NCBI RefSeq assembly: GCF_024519155.1
Contig: NZ_JANIFJ010000002.1
Location: 62,001 to 126,000 of the forward strand
DNA length: 64,000 nt
DNA from: Mangrovibrevibacter kandeliae
GTDB taxonomy: Bacteria; Pseudomonadota; Alphaproteobacteria; Rhizobiales; Rhizobiaceae
Direction: 5' to 3'
A model generated the notes under the pieces. That model saw only the letters and a program-made list of their open reading frames with translations, made no database searches and was not told where the DNA came from. The position numbers and the translations under genes were made by a program. The stretch's first letter is position 1. Every line of letters begins with the position of its first letter. Shown here one piece after another: positions 27,915 through 38,749 of the stretch.

Positions 27915-28858
27915 GCGAAGTCGAAAGCGCCATCGACGCGGACCTGATCGGCTGGCGGGCCCGGCTCGCCGACAACGACCTGTTCCACGCCTTCATCCAC
28001 TCGCCGACGGCGATCGTCTCGACGATCGTCACCCTCCTGATCTGCCTCGGCGCACTGTTCGCACCCTGGGTCGCACCGCACGATCCCTTCGACCTCGCCA
28101 GCGTCGACCTGATGGACTCGCTGCTGCCGCCGCCCTGGATGGACGGGGGCTCGTTCAGCTTCCTGCTCGGCACCGACGACCAGGGCCGCGACGTCTTCTC
28201 GGCGATCCTCTACGGCTCGCGCATCTCGATCCTCGTCGGCTTCCTGTCGGTGATCTTCGCCGCTGCCATCGGCGTCGTCGTCGGCCTCGTCGCGGGCTAC
28301 GCCGGCGGCCTCGTCGACGCGATCCTGATGCGCATCGCCGACGTGCAGCTGTCGTTTCCCGCCATCCTCATCGCGCTCCTGATCGACGGCGTGCTGCGCG
28401 GCATCCTGCCTCGAGGCGACTACGACCAGATCGCCGTCTACGTGCTGGTGCTGTCGATCGGGCTCAGCTTCTGGGTCCAGTATGCCCGCACCGTGCGGTC
28501 CTCGGTGATGATCGAGCGCACCAAGGAATACGTGCAGGCGAGCCAGGTGATTGGCCTGCCGACGCGCACGATCCTGTTCCGCCACATCATGCCGAACGTC
28601 CTCGGCCCGGTGCTCGTCATCGCCACCATCCAGCTGGCGCTCGCGATCATCACCGAGGCGACCCTGTCCTTCCTCGGCGTCGGCGTGCCGCCGACCTCCC
28701 CCTCGCTCGGCACCCTGATCCGGGTCGGCAACGACTACCTGTTCTCGGGCGAGTGGTGGATCACGATCTTCCCCGGCCTGGCACTGGTGATCCTGGTGCT
28801 GGCGATCAACCTGCTCGGCGACTGGCTGCGCGACGCCCTGAACCCGAGGCTGCGCTGA
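27911..28858 (+). CDS. ABC transporter permease, DppC type
   Basis: 315 residues from ATG 27911. After an N-terminal cytoplasmic stretch and a first membrane segment come F-L-L-G-T-D-D-Q-G-R-D-V-F-S and, later, T-L-S-F-L-G-V-G-V-P-P, then L-L-G-D-W-L-R-D-A-L-N-P-R at the end, all characteristic of DppC/OppC. It overlaps both neighbours (ATGA before, TGATG after), so the three genes are translationally coupled. Confidence 0.93.
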   Translation: MSEVESAIDADLIGWRARLADNDLFHAFIHSPTAIVSTIVTLLICLGALFAPWVAPHDPFDLASVDLMDSLLPPPWMDGGSFSFLLGTDDQGRDVFSAILYGSRISILVGFLSVIFAAAIGVVVGLVAGYAGGLVDAILMRIADVQLSFPAILIALLIDGVLRGILPRGDYDQIAVYVLVLSIGLSFWVQYARTVRSSVMIERTKEYVQASQVIGLPTRTILFRHIMPNVLGPVLVIATIQLALAIITEATLSFLGVGVPPTSPSLGTLIRVGNDYLFSGEWWITIFPGLALVILVLAINLLGDWLRDALNPRLR

Positions 28859-30579
28859 TGACCGTGCTTCTCGCCCTCGACGGCCTCCGGGTCGAATTCC
28901 CGTCCCGCCGCGGCGACGTCGTCGCGGCCAAGAACATCACGCTCGAGCTCAACGCCGGAGAAATCCTCGGCGTGGTCGGCGAATCGGGCGCCGGCAAGTC
29001 CACCATCGGCAACGCCGCGATGGGCCTGCTCGAGCGGCCCGGCCGCGTCGCCGGCGGCACCGTCACGCTGGAAGGCCGGCGCATCGACAACCTGCCGCCG
29101 GAGGCGATGCGGCAGCTGCGCGGCGCGCGCATCGCGATGATCTTCCAGGATCCGCTGACCTCGCTCGATCCCCTGCGCACCATCGCCGAGCAGCTGGTCA
29201 CCACGATCCGCACGCACCTGCCGGTCGGCGAAGCGGAGGCGCGCCGGCGCGCGCTGCACCTGATGGAACAGGTCGGCATCCCCGATCCGGCGGTGCGCAT
29301 CGACCACTATCCGCACCAGTTCTCAGGCGGCATGCGCCAGCGCGTGGTGATCGCGCTCGCGCTCTGTGCCGAGCCGCAGGTCATCATCGCCGACGAGCCG
29401 ACGACGGCGCTCGACGTGTCGATCCAGGCCCAGATCCTCGATCTCCTGCGCCGGCTGGTGAAGGACTCCGGCGCCGGCATGATCATCATCACCCACGACA
29501 TGGGGGTGATCGCCGAGGTCGCCGACCGTGTCGCGGTGATGTACCGCGGCGACGTGGTCGAGACCGGGCCGACCGCCAAGATCCTCGGCGACCCCGACCA
29601 CGCCTATACCCGCAGCCTGATCTCGGCCGTGCCGCGGCCGGACGTGAAGCTCGAGCGCTTCCCGCTGGTCGAGCACATCGAGAGCGCCGGCCCGCGCAGG
29701 GATCTCGACCTGAAGACGCACTGGCTCGGCCAGCGGCGCGACTATCAGGAGGTCGACGGCCCGCTGCTCGCGGTCGAGGGCCTCCAGATGCTGTTCCGCA
29801 CGGGTTCGTTGTTCGGCGGCGGCCGCCACGAGGTGCGCGCCGTCGACGGCGTGTCCTTCGACATCCGCAAGGGCGAGACCTTCGGCCTCGTCGGCGAATC
29901 CGGTTCGGGCAAGTCGACGATCGCCCGGCTGATCACCGGCATCTACCGGCCGACCGGCGGCGCGATCCGCTTCGCCGGCACCGACCTCACGACGCTGCGC
30001 AGCCGCACGGCGCTGAACCGCCACCGGCGGCAGATGCAGATGATCTTCCAGGATCCGTATTCGTCGGTGAACCCGCGCATGATCGTGCGCGACATCGTCG
30101 CCGAGCCGATCCGCTTCCACAAACTGGCGGGCTCGGAGGCCGAGACGCGCCGGATCGTCGCCGACCTCCTCGACCATGTCGGTCTCGGCGCGCGGGCCGC
30201 GTTGAAATACCCGCACGAGTTCTCCGGCGGCCAGCGCCAGCGCATCTCGATCGCCCGGGCGCTCGCGACCCGACCGCGCTTCCTGATCTGCGACGAGCCC
30301 ACCTCGGCGCTCGACGTGTCGATCCAGGCGCAGGTGCTGAACCTCCTGAAGGACCTGCAGGACGAGCTCGGGCTGACGATGCTGTTCATCAGCCACGACC
30401 TGCCGGTGATCCGGCAGATGTGCGACCGAGTGGCGGTGATGCGGCGCGGCCAGATCATGGAGATCGCCGAGACCGAGGCTCTGTTCGAGCGCCCGCAGCA
30501 CGAGTACACGCGCCACCTCCTCGACCTGATGCCGAAGATGGTGAAGGCCGGCGACGAGCGCAGGACCGCCGCCGGCTGA
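28858..30579 (+). CDS. fused double ATP-binding protein of a Dpp-type importer (GsiA/YejF-like)
   Basis: 573 residues with two complete ABC cassettes in one chain. The first has Walker [10 protein letters not shown], signature F-S-G-G-M-R-Q-R and Walker [12 protein letters not shown]. The second has [17 protein letters not shown] and [11 protein letters not shown]. They correspond to DppD and DppF fused head to tail, as in GsiA-type proteins, unlike the split pair in the neighbouring operon. The start TGATG overlaps the permease stop by one base. Confidence 0.94.
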   Translation: MTVLLALDGLRVEFPSRRGDVVAAKNITLELNAGEILGVVGESGAGKSTIGNAAMGLLERPGRVAGGTVTLEGRRIDNLPPEAMRQLRGARIAMIFQDPLTSLDPLRTIAEQLVTTIRTHLPVGEAEARRRALHLMEQVGIPDPAVRIDHYPHQFSGGMRQRVVIALALCAEPQVIIADEPTTALDVSIQAQILDLLRRLVKDSGAGMIIITHDMGVIAEVADRVAVMYRGDVVETGPTAKILGDPDHAYTRSLISAVPRPDVKLERFPLVEHIESAGPRRDLDLKTHWLGQRRDYQEVDGPLLAVEGLQMLFRTGSLFGGGRHEVRAVDGVSFDIRKGETFGLVGESGSGKSTIARLITGIYRPTGGAIRFAGTDLTTLRSRTALNRHRRQMQMIFQDPYSSVNPRMIVRDIVAEPIRFHKLAGSEAETRRIVADLLDHVGLGARAALKYPHEFSGGQRQRISIARALATRPRFLICDEPTSALDVSIQAQVLNLLKDLQDELGLTMLFISHDLPVIRQMCDRVAVMRRGQIMEIAETEALFERPQHEYTRHLLDLMPKMVKAGDERRTAAG

Positions 30580-30630
30580 CGGGCGCAGCGCTTACGAGCC
30601 GCCAGCCTGTTTCGCGCCTCATCGCCTCGG

Positions 30631-31332
30631 CTACGTGGCCTGGTCCTGGAGGAAGCGGTAGCCGACGCCGGGCTCGTTGAGGATGAAGCGCGGCTGCGCG
30701 GGGTCGTCGCGGAGTTTCGCGCGGATGCGGCCGATGAAGACGCGCAGATACTGCACGTCCTCGCCATGCGCCGGCCCCCAGACCTCGGACAGGATCTGGC
30801 GGTGCGTGACGATGCGGCCGGCATTGACGGCGAGGAAGCGCAGGAGGTCGAACTCCTTGCGCGTCAGCCGCACCGGCTCGCCGGCGAGCGCCACCTCATG
30901 GCTCGCGAGATTGAGGTGCAGGTCGCCGAACGCCAGATGCGCCGGCTCGGCGCTCCGACCGGCATCCAGGCGCGCGCGCAGGAGCACCCGCACCCGCGCC
31001 AGCAGCTCCGCGATGCCGAAGGGCTTGGCGACGTAGTCGTTGGCACCGGCGTCGAGCGCTGCGACCTTCTCGGACTCGGCCTGGCGGACCGACAGGATGA
31101 GGATCGGCACGCGCGACCACTCGCGGATGCGGCGCACCACCTCCTTGCCGTCGATGTCCGGCAGGCCGAGGTCGAGGATCACAAGGTCGGGCTGCTCCGT
31201 CGCGCTCTTCGCCACGCCGTCCTCGCCGCGCGCCGCCTCGACAACCTTGAAGCCGTGCGCCTCCAGCGCGATGCGCAGGAAGCGGCGGATCTGCGGCTCG
31301 TCGTCGACGATGAGAATGCGCCCCGCGCTCAC
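30631..31332 (-). CDS. kdpE: KdpE response regulator
   Basis: 233 residues of the OmpR/PhoB class. The receiver domain has acidic residues D-D-E near the N-terminus, phosphoacceptor Asp54 (V-I-L-D-L-G-L-P) and the conserved Lys in V-A-K-P-F-G near 104. The C-terminal winged helix has R-L-T-R-K-E-F-D-L-L. It overlaps kdpD by ATGA, so it is made with its sensor. On potassium limitation or osmotic stress it should activate the kdp promoter upstream of 38661. It converges on the rightward ABC operon with a 51-bp gap. Confidence 0.96.
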   Translation of the reverse strand: MSAGRILIVDDEPQIRRFLRIALEAHGFKVVEAARGEDGVAKSATEQPDLVILDLGLPDIDGKEVVRRIREWSRVPILILSVRQAESEKVAALDAGANDYVAKPFGIAELLARVRVLLRARLDAGRSAEPAHLAFGDLHLNLASHEVALAGEPVRLTRKEFDLLRFLAVNAGRIVTHRQILSEVWGPAHGEDVQYLRVFIGRIRAKLRDDPAQPRFILNEPGVGYRFLQDQAT

Positions 31333-34049
31333 GCTGCCTCTCCTGCGCCCGCCGCCTCCGGCCGGGTCTCCGTCAGCTCCGGCCCGGCCCGCGGCAGCTC
31401 GACCTCGATCCGGGTGCCGCTGCCGTCCGGCTTACCGGGTTCCGCCCGGATGCTGCCGCCATGCGCTTCCAGGATGCCGCGGCAGATGGCGAGCCCGAGC
31501 CCGGTGCCGGCCTTCTGGCCGTCGCCGGCGCGCACTCGGTAGAACATGTCGAAGACCTTGTCGCGGTCCTCGGCGGGGATGCCGGGCCCGGCGTCGGTGA
31601 CCGACACCGCGATCCGCTCCCCCTGCGCCTGTCCGGACACCGTGATGCGGGTCCCTGGCTCGGCGTATTTGGCGGCATTGTCGAGGATGTTGGCAAAGAC
31701 CTGCTCGAGCAGCACCGGGTCGCCGTCGACCGGCGGCAGATCCTGCGGCAGGTCGAGCGCGACCGTGTGCCCCTGCAGGGTGCGCGCCAGCCGGCGCAGC
31801 ACCCGGCCCACCACCTCCCGCAGATCCACCGCCTCGTGCCTGAGCGTCAGCGCCCCATAGCCGAGGCGGGTCATGTCGAGGAGGTTCTGGACGTAGCGGT
31901 TGAGGCGCTCGCCTTCCTCGAAGACCGTCTCGGCCATCGCCCTGCGCCCCGCGCGGCCGAGGGCGTCGTCGTCTTCCATCAGGCTCGACGCGGCGCCGAT
32001 GATCGAGACCAGAGGCGTGCGCAGGTCGTGGCTGACGGAGGAGAGGAGCGCCGTCCGCAGCCGCTCGGTCTCCGAGAGGATGCGGCTCGCCTCGATGTCG
32101 CTGGCGAGGCGTGTGCGCTCGATGGCGACCGCGATCTGGTCGACCAGCGCATCGAGCAGGCGACGATCCGACGGGGTGGGATAACTGCCCTGGCCGAAGC
32201 GCACGCCGAGCAGCCCGACGGACGCAGCGCCCGTGCCGAGCGGCAGGAACAGCCAGGACGAGCTCGGCAGCGTCACCGAGCTCCAGCCGGCCGGCTCGCG
32301 GTGCTCGTGCGCCCATTCGGCCGCGCCCCAGTCCTTCACGTCGAGCCGGTCCTCCGGCGGGTAGCCGCCGAGAATGGCGAGCCGCCCCCGCTCGTCCGGG
32401 CCGAGCACCAGCGCGTCGCATTTCAGCGTCGCCGCGACGTGGTGCACGGCGGCCCAGACAACGTCGTCCAGCGATGCGGCGCTCGCGATCTTGCGGCTGA
32501 ATTCGTAGAGCCGCATCGTCCGCTCGGCGATGGCGCGCTGCGAGGCGGCCTGAGCGCGCAGCCGTGCGGCCTGATTGCCCGTGACGATGGAGACCACCAG
32601 GAACAGGAGCAGCGTCAGCACGTCGCTTTCGCGGTGGATGCTGAGCGTATGGTACGGCTCGGTGAAGAAGAAGTTGTAGGCCAGGAACGACAGGACGCTG
32701 GCAAAGATCGAGGGCATCAGCCCGTAGCGTGCGGCGGCGAACAGGACGGCCAGCAGGAAGACGAGGGCGAGGCTCGCCGCCGGCATCACCCGCAGCACGA
32801 GGTGGGCGGCGGCGCAGGCGAGCGCCACCGCGACCGCCGACCACAGATAGGAATGCGGCCGCCACTCCACCGAGCCGCGCGGCAGGCGCAGGCCGTCGTC
32901 CTCCGTCTTGGCGTCCGGCGAAACGATCGTGACCTCGAAGTCGGTGGCCTGTCTGAGGATCGAGTCGGCGACCGTCTCGCGCACGAAGGCCGGCAGCCAG
33001 AAGCGCTTGCGCGCCCGGCCGATGACGATGCGGCTGACATTGCGGGACCGCGCGAAGGCGACGATGTCCTCTGCGACGCGCGCACCGGTGGTCAGCGACA
33101 CCGTCTCCGCGCCGAGGCTCTCGGCGAGCCGCAGCGTCCCGACCAGCGCATCCTTTTCCCGCTCCGGCAGGCTCTCGGTCGCGGGCGTCGCCACGGTCAG
33201 CACGATCCACGGCACACGCGCCCGCTCGGCCATGCGCTTGGCGGCGCGCACGACGCTGCGGGCGACCGGCGCCTCGTTGACGCAGACGAGGATGCGGTCC
33301 TGCGCCGGCCACGGCCCGGCGATCGCATGGCTGCGCATGTGCGCCGTCATCTGCGCGTCGACGCGATCGGCGGCGATGCGCATCGCCAGCTCGCGCAGCG
33401 CCGTCAGGTTGCCCTTGGAGAAGAAGTTCTGGATCGCGCGGGCGATCTGGTCCTGCACGTAGACCTTGCCCTGCCGCAGCCGGGCGATCAGCTCCTCCGG
33501 CGGCAGATCGACGAGTTCGATCTCGTCGGCGAGTTCGAGCACGGTGTCCGGCACCGTCTCGCGCACCCGCACGCCGGCGATCCGCGCGACGATGTCGTTG
33601 AGGCTCTCGAGATGCTGGACGTTGAGCGTCGACAGGACGTCGATCCCCGCGGCGAGAAGATCGGCGACGTCCTGCCAGCGCTTGGCGTGGCGGCTGCCCT
33701 CGACATTGGTGTGGGCGAGCTCGTCGACGAGGGCGAGCGCCGGGCGCCGGGCGAGCAGGCCTTCGAGATCCATCTCGGGCAGCGCCCGGCCGCGGTAGAA
33801 CAGCCGGCGACGGGGCAACACCTCGAGGCCGGCGAGCAGCCGCTCGGTCTCGGTGCGGCCGTGCGTCTCGACGATGCCCACGACGACGTCGAGGCCCTCG
33901 GCCTGCCGCTGGCGGGCCGCCTCCAGCATGGCGAAGGTCTTGCCGACACCGGGCGCGGCGCCGAGGAAGATCTTCAACCGGCCGCGGCCCTCGCGGGCCG
34001 CTTCCGCCAGCAGCGCATCCGGTTCGGGGCGGGTCTCGGCGTCGGACAT
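31329..34049 (-). CDS. kdpD: KdpD sensor histidine kinase
   Basis: 906 residues, the usual KdpD size. The N-terminal KdpD domain has the Walker-type G-A-A-P-G-V-G-K-T at 30-38. A universal-stress-protein domain follows (about 240-370), then four membrane segments (about 395-490), a GAF-like region (about 515-650), the phosphoacceptor helix S-V-S-H-D-L-R-T-P-L with His674, and a C-terminal ATPase domain with N-I-L-D-N-A-A-K-Y and G-T-G-L-G-L. It senses potassium/turgor and phosphorylates KdpE. It is 9 bp after kdpC. Confidence 0.97.
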   Translation of the reverse strand: MSDAETRPEPDALLAEAAREGRGRLKIFLGAAPGVGKTFAMLEAARQRQAEGLDVVVGIVETHGRTETERLLAGLEVLPRRRLFYRGRALPEMDLEGLLARRPALALVDELAHTNVEGSRHAKRWQDVADLLAAGIDVLSTLNVQHLESLNDIVARIAGVRVRETVPDTVLELADEIELVDLPPEELIARLRQGKVYVQDQIARAIQNFFSKGNLTALRELAMRIAADRVDAQMTAHMRSHAIAGPWPAQDRILVCVNEAPVARSVVRAAKRMAERARVPWIVLTVATPATESLPEREKDALVGTLRLAESLGAETVSLTTGARVAEDIVAFARSRNVSRIVIGRARKRFWLPAFVRETVADSILRQATDFEVTIVSPDAKTEDDGLRLPRGSVEWRPHSYLWSAVAVALACAAAHLVLRVMPAASLALVFLLAVLFAAARYGLMPSIFASVLSFLAYNFFFTEPYHTLSIHRESDVLTLLLFLVVSIVTGNQAARLRAQAASQRAIAERTMRLYEFSRKIASAASLDDVVWAAVHHVAATLKCDALVLGPDERGRLAILGGYPPEDRLDVKDWGAAEWAHEHREPAGWSSVTLPSSSWLFLPLGTGAASVGLLGVRFGQGSYPTPSDRRLLDALVDQIAVAIERTRLASDIEASRILSETERLRTALLSSVSHDLRTPLVSIIGAASSLMEDDDALGRAGRRAMAETVFEEGERLNRYVQNLLDMTRLGYGALTLRHEAVDLREVVGRVLRRLARTLQGHTVALDLPQDLPPVDGDPVLLEQVFANILDNAAKYAEPGTRITVSGQAQGERIAVSVTDAGPGIPAEDRDKVFDMFYRVRAGDGQKAGTGLGLAICRGILEAHGGSIRAEPGKPDGSGTRIEVELPRAGPELTETRPEAAGAGEAA

Positions 34050-34058
34050 CGGATGGCG

Positions 34059-34676
34059 TTAGCGAGCCGCGGTGTTCGGCGCAATCGTCGTCGCGCCGGC
34101 GGCCTGCGGGGGCGTGCGGGCGGCAAGGTCGTCGAGCGCGAGATTGAGCGCGAGGACGTTCACCCGCGGCTCGCCGAGGACGCCGAACGTCCGGTCCTCG
34201 ACCTGCCGGCGGACGAGATCGCGCAGCACGGCCGGATCGAGGCCGCGGCTCCGCGCGACGCGCTCGACCTGAAACAGGGCCGCGGCGGGCGAGATGTGCG
34301 GGTCGAGGCCGCTCGCGGAGGTCGTCACGAGGTCATCCGGCACCGGCACGCCCGGATTCTCGGCGGCCAGACGCGCCGCGTCGGCTGCAACGCGATCGTG
34401 CAGCGCCTTGCTGGTGGGCCCGAGATTGCTGCCGGCGCTGGCGCCGCCGTCGTAGTTCGCCGCGGACGGCCGCGGCTGGAAATAGCCGGGGTCGGCGAAG
34501 CCCTGCGCGACGAGGGACGAGCCGACGACCGCGCCGTCGCGCCGGAGCAGGCTGCCATTCGCCTGGTCCGGGAAGATCAGCTGGGCGGCGCCGGTCATGG
34601 CGAGCGGATAGGCGAGCCCGGTGAGGACGGTCATGGCGGCGATCATCACGAGGGCCGGGCGGATCTGGGAGAGCAT
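34059..34676 (-). CDS. kdpC: KdpC subunit of potassium-transporting ATPase
   Basis: 205 residues with one N-terminal membrane helix ([11 protein letters not shown]) followed by the KdpC block [12 protein letters not shown] and the late D-P-H-I-S-P-A-A-A and [10 protein letters not shown] segments. KdpC stabilises the KdpFABC complex and is thought to assist ATP binding by KdpB. It lies 13 bp after kdpB and 9 bp before kdpD. Confidence 0.96.
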   Translation of the reverse strand: MLSQIRPALVMIAAMTVLTGLAYPLAMTGAAQLIFPDQANGSLLRRDGAVVGSSLVAQGFADPGYFQPRPSAANYDGGASAGSNLGPTSKALHDRVAADAARLAAENPGVPVPDDLVTTSASGLDPHISPAAALFQVERVARSRGLDPAVLRDLVRRQVEDRTFGVLGEPRVNVLALNLALDDLAARTPPQAAGATTIAPNTAAR

Positions 34677-34689
34677 CGCAGGAACTTTC

Positions 34690-36729
34690 TCAGGCGAGAG
34701 CTAGAACACTGACCAGGAGGTCGATCGCCTTGATCCCCACGAAGGGGACGACGAGGCCGCCGAGGCCGTAGACGAGGAGGTTGCGGCGCAGGAGCTCGGC
34801 GGCCGAGGCCGGCGCGTAGCGCACGCCGCGCAGCGCCAGCGGGATCAGCGCGATGATGACGAGAGCGTTGAAGATCACCGCCGACAGGATCGCGCTGCCG
34901 GGGCTGGCGAGCCCCATGACGTTGAGCGCGCCGAGGCCCGGATAGGCGGTGACGAACAGCGCCGGCAGGATGGCGAAGTACTTGGCGACGTCGTTGGCGA
35001 TCGAGAAGGTGGTGAGTGCGCCGCGCGAGATCAGGAGCTGCTTGCCGACCATGACGATCTCGATCAGCTTCGTCGGGTCGCTGTCGAGGTCGATGAGGTT
35101 GCCCGCCTCCTTGGCCGCGGGCGTGCCGGTGTTCATGGCGACGCCGACATCGGCCTGCGCCAGCGCCGGCGCGTCGTTGGAGCCGTCGCCGCACATGGCG
35201 ACGAGCTTGCCGGCCGCCTGCTCCTTGCGGATCAGCTCCAGCTTGTTCTCCGGCGTCGCCTCGGCGAGGAAGTCGTCGACGCCGGCCTCGGCGGCGATCG
35301 CCGCCGCGGTCAGCGGATTGTCGCCGGTGATCATCACCGTCCTGACGCCCATGCGGCGCAGCTCCGCGAAGCGCTCCCGGATGCCGGGCTTGACGATGTC
35401 CTTGAGGTGGATGACGCCGAGCGGACGCTTGTCGCGCGCCACCACCAGCGGCGTGCCGCCCGAGCGGGCGATGCGCTCGACGATCTCGTCCAGCGGCTTC
35501 GAACGGCTGCCGCCGCACCAGGCGATCACGGCGTCGGCCGCGCCCTTGCGAAGGCTGGTGCCGTCGGCGAGGTCGGCGCCGGACAGCCGGGTCTGGGCCG
35601 AAAAGGCGATCTCCTCGGCAACCTCGACGCCGGCGACCACCCCGTTCGGCAGCATCTTTGCGGCATAGTCGAGGACCGAGCGGCCCTCCGGCGTCTCGTC
35701 GGCCCGGGAGGCGAGCCAGGCGGCGGCGGCAAGGTCCGCCTCCGCGATCCCCGGCAAGGGATGAAAGGCGTCGGCGCGGCGGGCGCCGAAGGTGATCGTC
35801 CCCGTCTTGTCGAGGAGCAGCGTGTCGATGTCGCCGGCGGCCTCGACGGCACGGCCGGACTTCGCGACGACATTCGCCTTCACCAGGCGGTCCATGCCGG
35901 CGATGCCGATCGCCGAGAGGAGGCCGCCGATGGTCGTCGGGATCAGCGTCACCAGCAGCGCCACGAGGAAGACCACCGGCACGAAGGCGCCGGAATAGAC
36001 GACGAAGGGCTCGAGCGTCGCAACCACCATCAGGAAGATCAGGGTCATGCCGATGAGGAGGATGTTGAGTGCCACCTCGTTCGGCGTCTTCTGCCGTTCG
36101 GCGCCTTCGACGAGCGCGATCATGCGGTCGAGGAAGCTCTCGCCGCGCCGGGCGGTGATCCGCACGACGATCGCATCGGAGACGACTCGGGTGCCGCCGG
36201 TGACGCTCGAGCGGTCGCCGCCGGATTCGCGGATCACCGGCGCCGACTCGCCGGTGATCGCCGACTCGTCCACCGAGGCGATGCCGTCCACGACCTCGCC
36301 GTCGGTCGGGATCAGGTCGCCGGCCTCGACGAGGATGCGGTCGCCGGTCTCGAGCGCCTCGGCCGAGACGTTCTCGTGCAGCGCGTTGTCGTCCGGGCGG
36401 AGCAGCCGCTTGACGAGCGTGTCGGTGCGCGTCGCCCGCAGCGTGTCGGCGCGCGCCTTGCCCCGCCCCTCCGCCATCGCCTCGGCGACGTTGGCGAAGT
36501 AGACGGTGAACCACAGCCAGGCGGCAATCTGGCCGACGAGCACCGGCGCGCCGCCGCCGGCGGCGACATCGCGCAGAAAGAGCACGCTCGACAGCGCCGC
36601 CACCACCTCGGTGACGAACATCACCGGGTTGCGGGCCATCACCCGCGGGTCGAGCTTGCGGAGCGCGGCGCCGAGCGCCGGGCGGACGATCCGGGGATCG
36701 AGAAGCGACAGGTCCTGGGTCTTCGACAT
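34690..36729 (-). CDS. kdpB: KdpB, P-type ATPase subunit
   Basis: 679 residues from ATG 36729 with GAGGA upstream. The phosphorylation motif D-K-T-G-T places the catalytic aspartate at residue 307, the same number as in E. coli KdpB. T-G-E-S at 159-162 includes the regulatory Ser162, and [10 protein letters not shown] supplies the hinge motif. It hydrolyses ATP to energise potassium transport through KdpA in the inner membrane. Confidence 0.97.
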   Translation of the reverse strand: MSKTQDLSLLDPRIVRPALGAALRKLDPRVMARNPVMFVTEVVAALSSVLFLRDVAAGGGAPVLVGQIAAWLWFTVYFANVAEAMAEGRGKARADTLRATRTDTLVKRLLRPDDNALHENVSAEALETGDRILVEAGDLIPTDGEVVDGIASVDESAITGESAPVIRESGGDRSSVTGGTRVVSDAIVVRITARRGESFLDRMIALVEGAERQKTPNEVALNILLIGMTLIFLMVVATLEPFVVYSGAFVPVVFLVALLVTLIPTTIGGLLSAIGIAGMDRLVKANVVAKSGRAVEAAGDIDTLLLDKTGTITFGARRADAFHPLPGIAEADLAAAAWLASRADETPEGRSVLDYAAKMLPNGVVAGVEVAEEIAFSAQTRLSGADLADGTSLRKGAADAVIAWCGGSRSKPLDEIVERIARSGGTPLVVARDKRPLGVIHLKDIVKPGIRERFAELRRMGVRTVMITGDNPLTAAAIAAEAGVDDFLAEATPENKLELIRKEQAAGKLVAMCGDGSNDAPALAQADVGVAMNTGTPAAKEAGNLIDLDSDPTKLIEIVMVGKQLLISRGALTTFSIANDVAKYFAILPALFVTAYPGLGALNVMGLASPGSAILSAVIFNALVIIALIPLALRGVRYAPASAAELLRRNLLVYGLGGLVVPFVGIKAIDLLVSVLALA

Positions 36730-36758
36730 GAAAGGAATCCTCGGCAACCGGGGCCGCG

Positions 36759-38468
36759 TCAGAAGCTCTGACCGGCGAGCATGGCGACATGCTCGGCGAT
36801 CGGCCCGAGCGCGAGCACCGGGAAGAAGGTGAGGCCGCCGATGATCAGGATGACGGCGACGAGAAGCGTGACGAACAGCATCGTGTGGGTCGGGAAGGTG
36901 CCGGCCGAGGCGGGCACCGTCTTCTTGGCGGCGAGCGAGCCGGCGACGGCGAGCATCGGCACGATGAAGACGTAGCGGCCGAGCAGCATGGCGATGCCGA
37001 GCAGCGTGTTGTGGAACACGGTATTGGCCGAGAACCCCGCGAAGGCCGAGCCGTTGTTCCCGGTCGCCGAGGAGTAGGCGTACAGGATCTCCGACAGGCC
37101 GTGCGGGCCGGCCGCCGGCGCCGAGGCGGCGGCCGAGGGGATCGCCGCGGCGAGCGCCCCGAAGCCGAGCACGCCGAGCGGCATCACCAGGAAGGCGATG
37201 ACCGCCAGTTTCACCTCGCGCGCCTCGATCTTCTTGCCGAGGTATTCCGGGGTGCGCCCGACCATCAGGCCGGCGAGGAAGACGGTCAGGAGCACGAAGG
37301 CGAGCATGCCGTAGAAACCGGAGCCGACGCCGCCGAAGACGACCTCGCCGGTCTGGATCTGCAGCATCGGCGCGAGCATCGCGAGCGGCTTGAAGCTGTC
37401 GTGCATGGCATTGACCGAGCCGTTCGAGGCGGCGGTCGTCGCCGTCGCCCAGAGCGCCGAGTTGCCGGTGCCGAAGCGGACCTCCTTGCCTTCGAGGCTG
37501 CCGGCGGACTGGTCGACCGGCAGGTCGGCGAGGAGCGGGTTGCCGCCGATCTCGGAGCCGTAGGTCAGGGCGAGCGCGCCGAGGAAGAGCACCAGCATCG
37601 CCGCGAAGATCGCGACGCCCTGGCGCATGTCCTTGACCATCCGGCCGAACAGGAAGGGGAAGGCCGCCGGGATCAGGAGGATCGCCAGCATTTCGACGAA
37701 GTTGGTGAGCGGCGTCGGGTTCTCGTATGGGACCGCCGAGTTGGCGTTGAAGAAGCCGCCGCCATTGGTGCCGAGCTGCTTGATGGCGATCTGCGCGGCG
37801 GCCGGCCCCTGCGCGATCACCTGCCGGACGCCTTCCAGCGTCGTCGCCTCGACATAGGCGTCGAGGTTCTGGGGCACGCCCTGCCAGACGAGGAACAGGC
37901 CGAAGACGATGGACAGCGGCAGCAGGAGATAGAGGATCGATCGGACGAGATCGGCCCAGAAGTTGCCGATCGCCCGCGTCTCGCGGCCGACGACGCCGCG
38001 GACCACCGCGACCGCAACCGCGATGCCGGTGGCGGCCGAGACGAAGTTCTGCACCGTCAGGCCGACCATCTGGCTGAGATACGACATCGTCGTCTCGCCG
38101 CCATAGGCCTGCCAGTTGGTGTTGGTGACGAAGCTCACCGCGGTGTTGAAGGCGAGATCGGGGGTGAGGCGGGGCAGGTCCTGCGGGTTGAGGGGCAGGA
38201 CGTCCTGCAGGCGCAGCACCGCGTAGAGGACGAGCCAGCCGGCGAGGTTGAAGGCGAGCGCGGCCAGCGCATAGCGCGACCAATGCTGCCCGGCCGGTTC
38301 GGCCCCGAGGCCGCAGGCGCGCAACAGGCCGCGCTCGACCGGCCTGACGACCGGCGTCAGCCAGGTGCGCTCGCCGGAGAAGACCCGCGCCATGTAGAGG
38401 CCGAGCGGCCAGGCGAGCGCGGTCAGGGCGACGACGTACAGGACGAACTGGAGAAGATCGGTGGCCAT
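36759..38468 (-). CDS. kdpA: KdpA, potassium-translocating subunit
   Basis: 569 residues from ATG 38468; the open frame continues upstream but through kdpF. Ten or so membrane helices and the four selectivity-filter regions are present, including [18 protein letters not shown] and A-T-G-N-N-G-S-A-F. KdpA is related to potassium channels and binds the ion with high affinity. 11 bp after kdpF and 29 bp before kdpB. Confidence 0.97.
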   Translation of the reverse strand: MATDLLQFVLYVVALTALAWPLGLYMARVFSGERTWLTPVVRPVERGLLRACGLGAEPAGQHWSRYALAALAFNLAGWLVLYAVLRLQDVLPLNPQDLPRLTPDLAFNTAVSFVTNTNWQAYGGETTMSYLSQMVGLTVQNFVSAATGIAVAVAVVRGVVGRETRAIGNFWADLVRSILYLLLPLSIVFGLFLVWQGVPQNLDAYVEATTLEGVRQVIAQGPAAAQIAIKQLGTNGGGFFNANSAVPYENPTPLTNFVEMLAILLIPAAFPFLFGRMVKDMRQGVAIFAAMLVLFLGALALTYGSEIGGNPLLADLPVDQSAGSLEGKEVRFGTGNSALWATATTAASNGSVNAMHDSFKPLAMLAPMLQIQTGEVVFGGVGSGFYGMLAFVLLTVFLAGLMVGRTPEYLGKKIEAREVKLAVIAFLVMPLGVLGFGALAAAIPSAAASAPAAGPHGLSEILYAYSSATGNNGSAFAGFSANTVFHNTLLGIAMLLGRYVFIVPMLAVAGSLAAKKTVPASAGTFPTHTMLFVTLLVAVILIIGGLTFFPVLALGPIAEHVAMLAGQSF

Positions 38469-38479
38469 CGCGCGCGCCC

Positions 38480-38569
38480 TCAGAAGCGTTCGGGACGCAC
38501 GAGGGCGTAGGCGAGATAGCCGAGAAGGCCGGCGGCGGTGACGGCGCCGAGGACGAGATCGAGGCTCAT
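38480..38569 (-). CDS. kdpF: KdpF, small stabilising subunit
   Basis: A 29-residue gene (ATG 38569, stop TGA 38480-38482). The peptide is one hydrophobic helix ([19 protein letters not shown]) ending with the V-R-P-E-R-F tail typical of KdpF. It lies 11 bp before kdpA, the conserved position, and 8 bp after another micro-gene. KdpF binds between KdpA and KdpB in the membrane and stabilises the complex. Confidence 0.9.
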   Translation of the reverse strand: MSLDLVLGAVTAAGLLGYLAYALVRPERF

Positions 38570-38577
38570 GGCGGCGC

Positions 38578-38661
38578 TCAGATCCGCTCGCAGGCGGCGG
38601 TGGCGAGCGCCGCGACGGCAAAGAAGCCGAGGGTCAGCGCGAGATAGGCGAGGTCGAACAA
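38578..38661 (-). CDS. 27-residue predicted membrane peptide at the head of the kdp operon
   Basis: The frame TTG 38661 to TGA 38578 encodes a 27-residue peptide: [18 protein letters not shown], then a short tail T-A-A-C-E-R-I. A GGAG lies 7 nt before the TTG and the stop is 8 bp from kdpF. The single hydrophobic helix and position suggest an additional small Kdp subunit or a leader peptide. I do not recognise a named family with certainty. The tight spacing, ribosome site and helix with a charged end argue for a real gene. Confidence 0.65.
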   Translation of the reverse strand: MFDLAYLALTLGFFAVAALATAACERI

Positions 38662-38749
38662 GACGGCTCTCCGAGTTTCGGACGAGTCTCAGGTAGGACC
38701 AGCCCCCGTCACGGGGCCATTCGTCGAAGCGGCTTCAGGCATCGAGAGT

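Noticed and set aside
31461-34712. A very long open frame on the plus strand opposite kdpD and kdpC
   Set aside because: It is antisense to recognised kdp genes, is arginine- and histidine-rich, has no domains, and its codons mirror the third-position bias of the real genes.
34690-38283. One continuous frame that would fuse KdpB to a long upstream segment
   Set aside because: The part before ATG 36729 is out of frame with kdpA and reads as a low-complexity shadow of it. KdpB alone has the expected 679-residue length with Asp307 in place.
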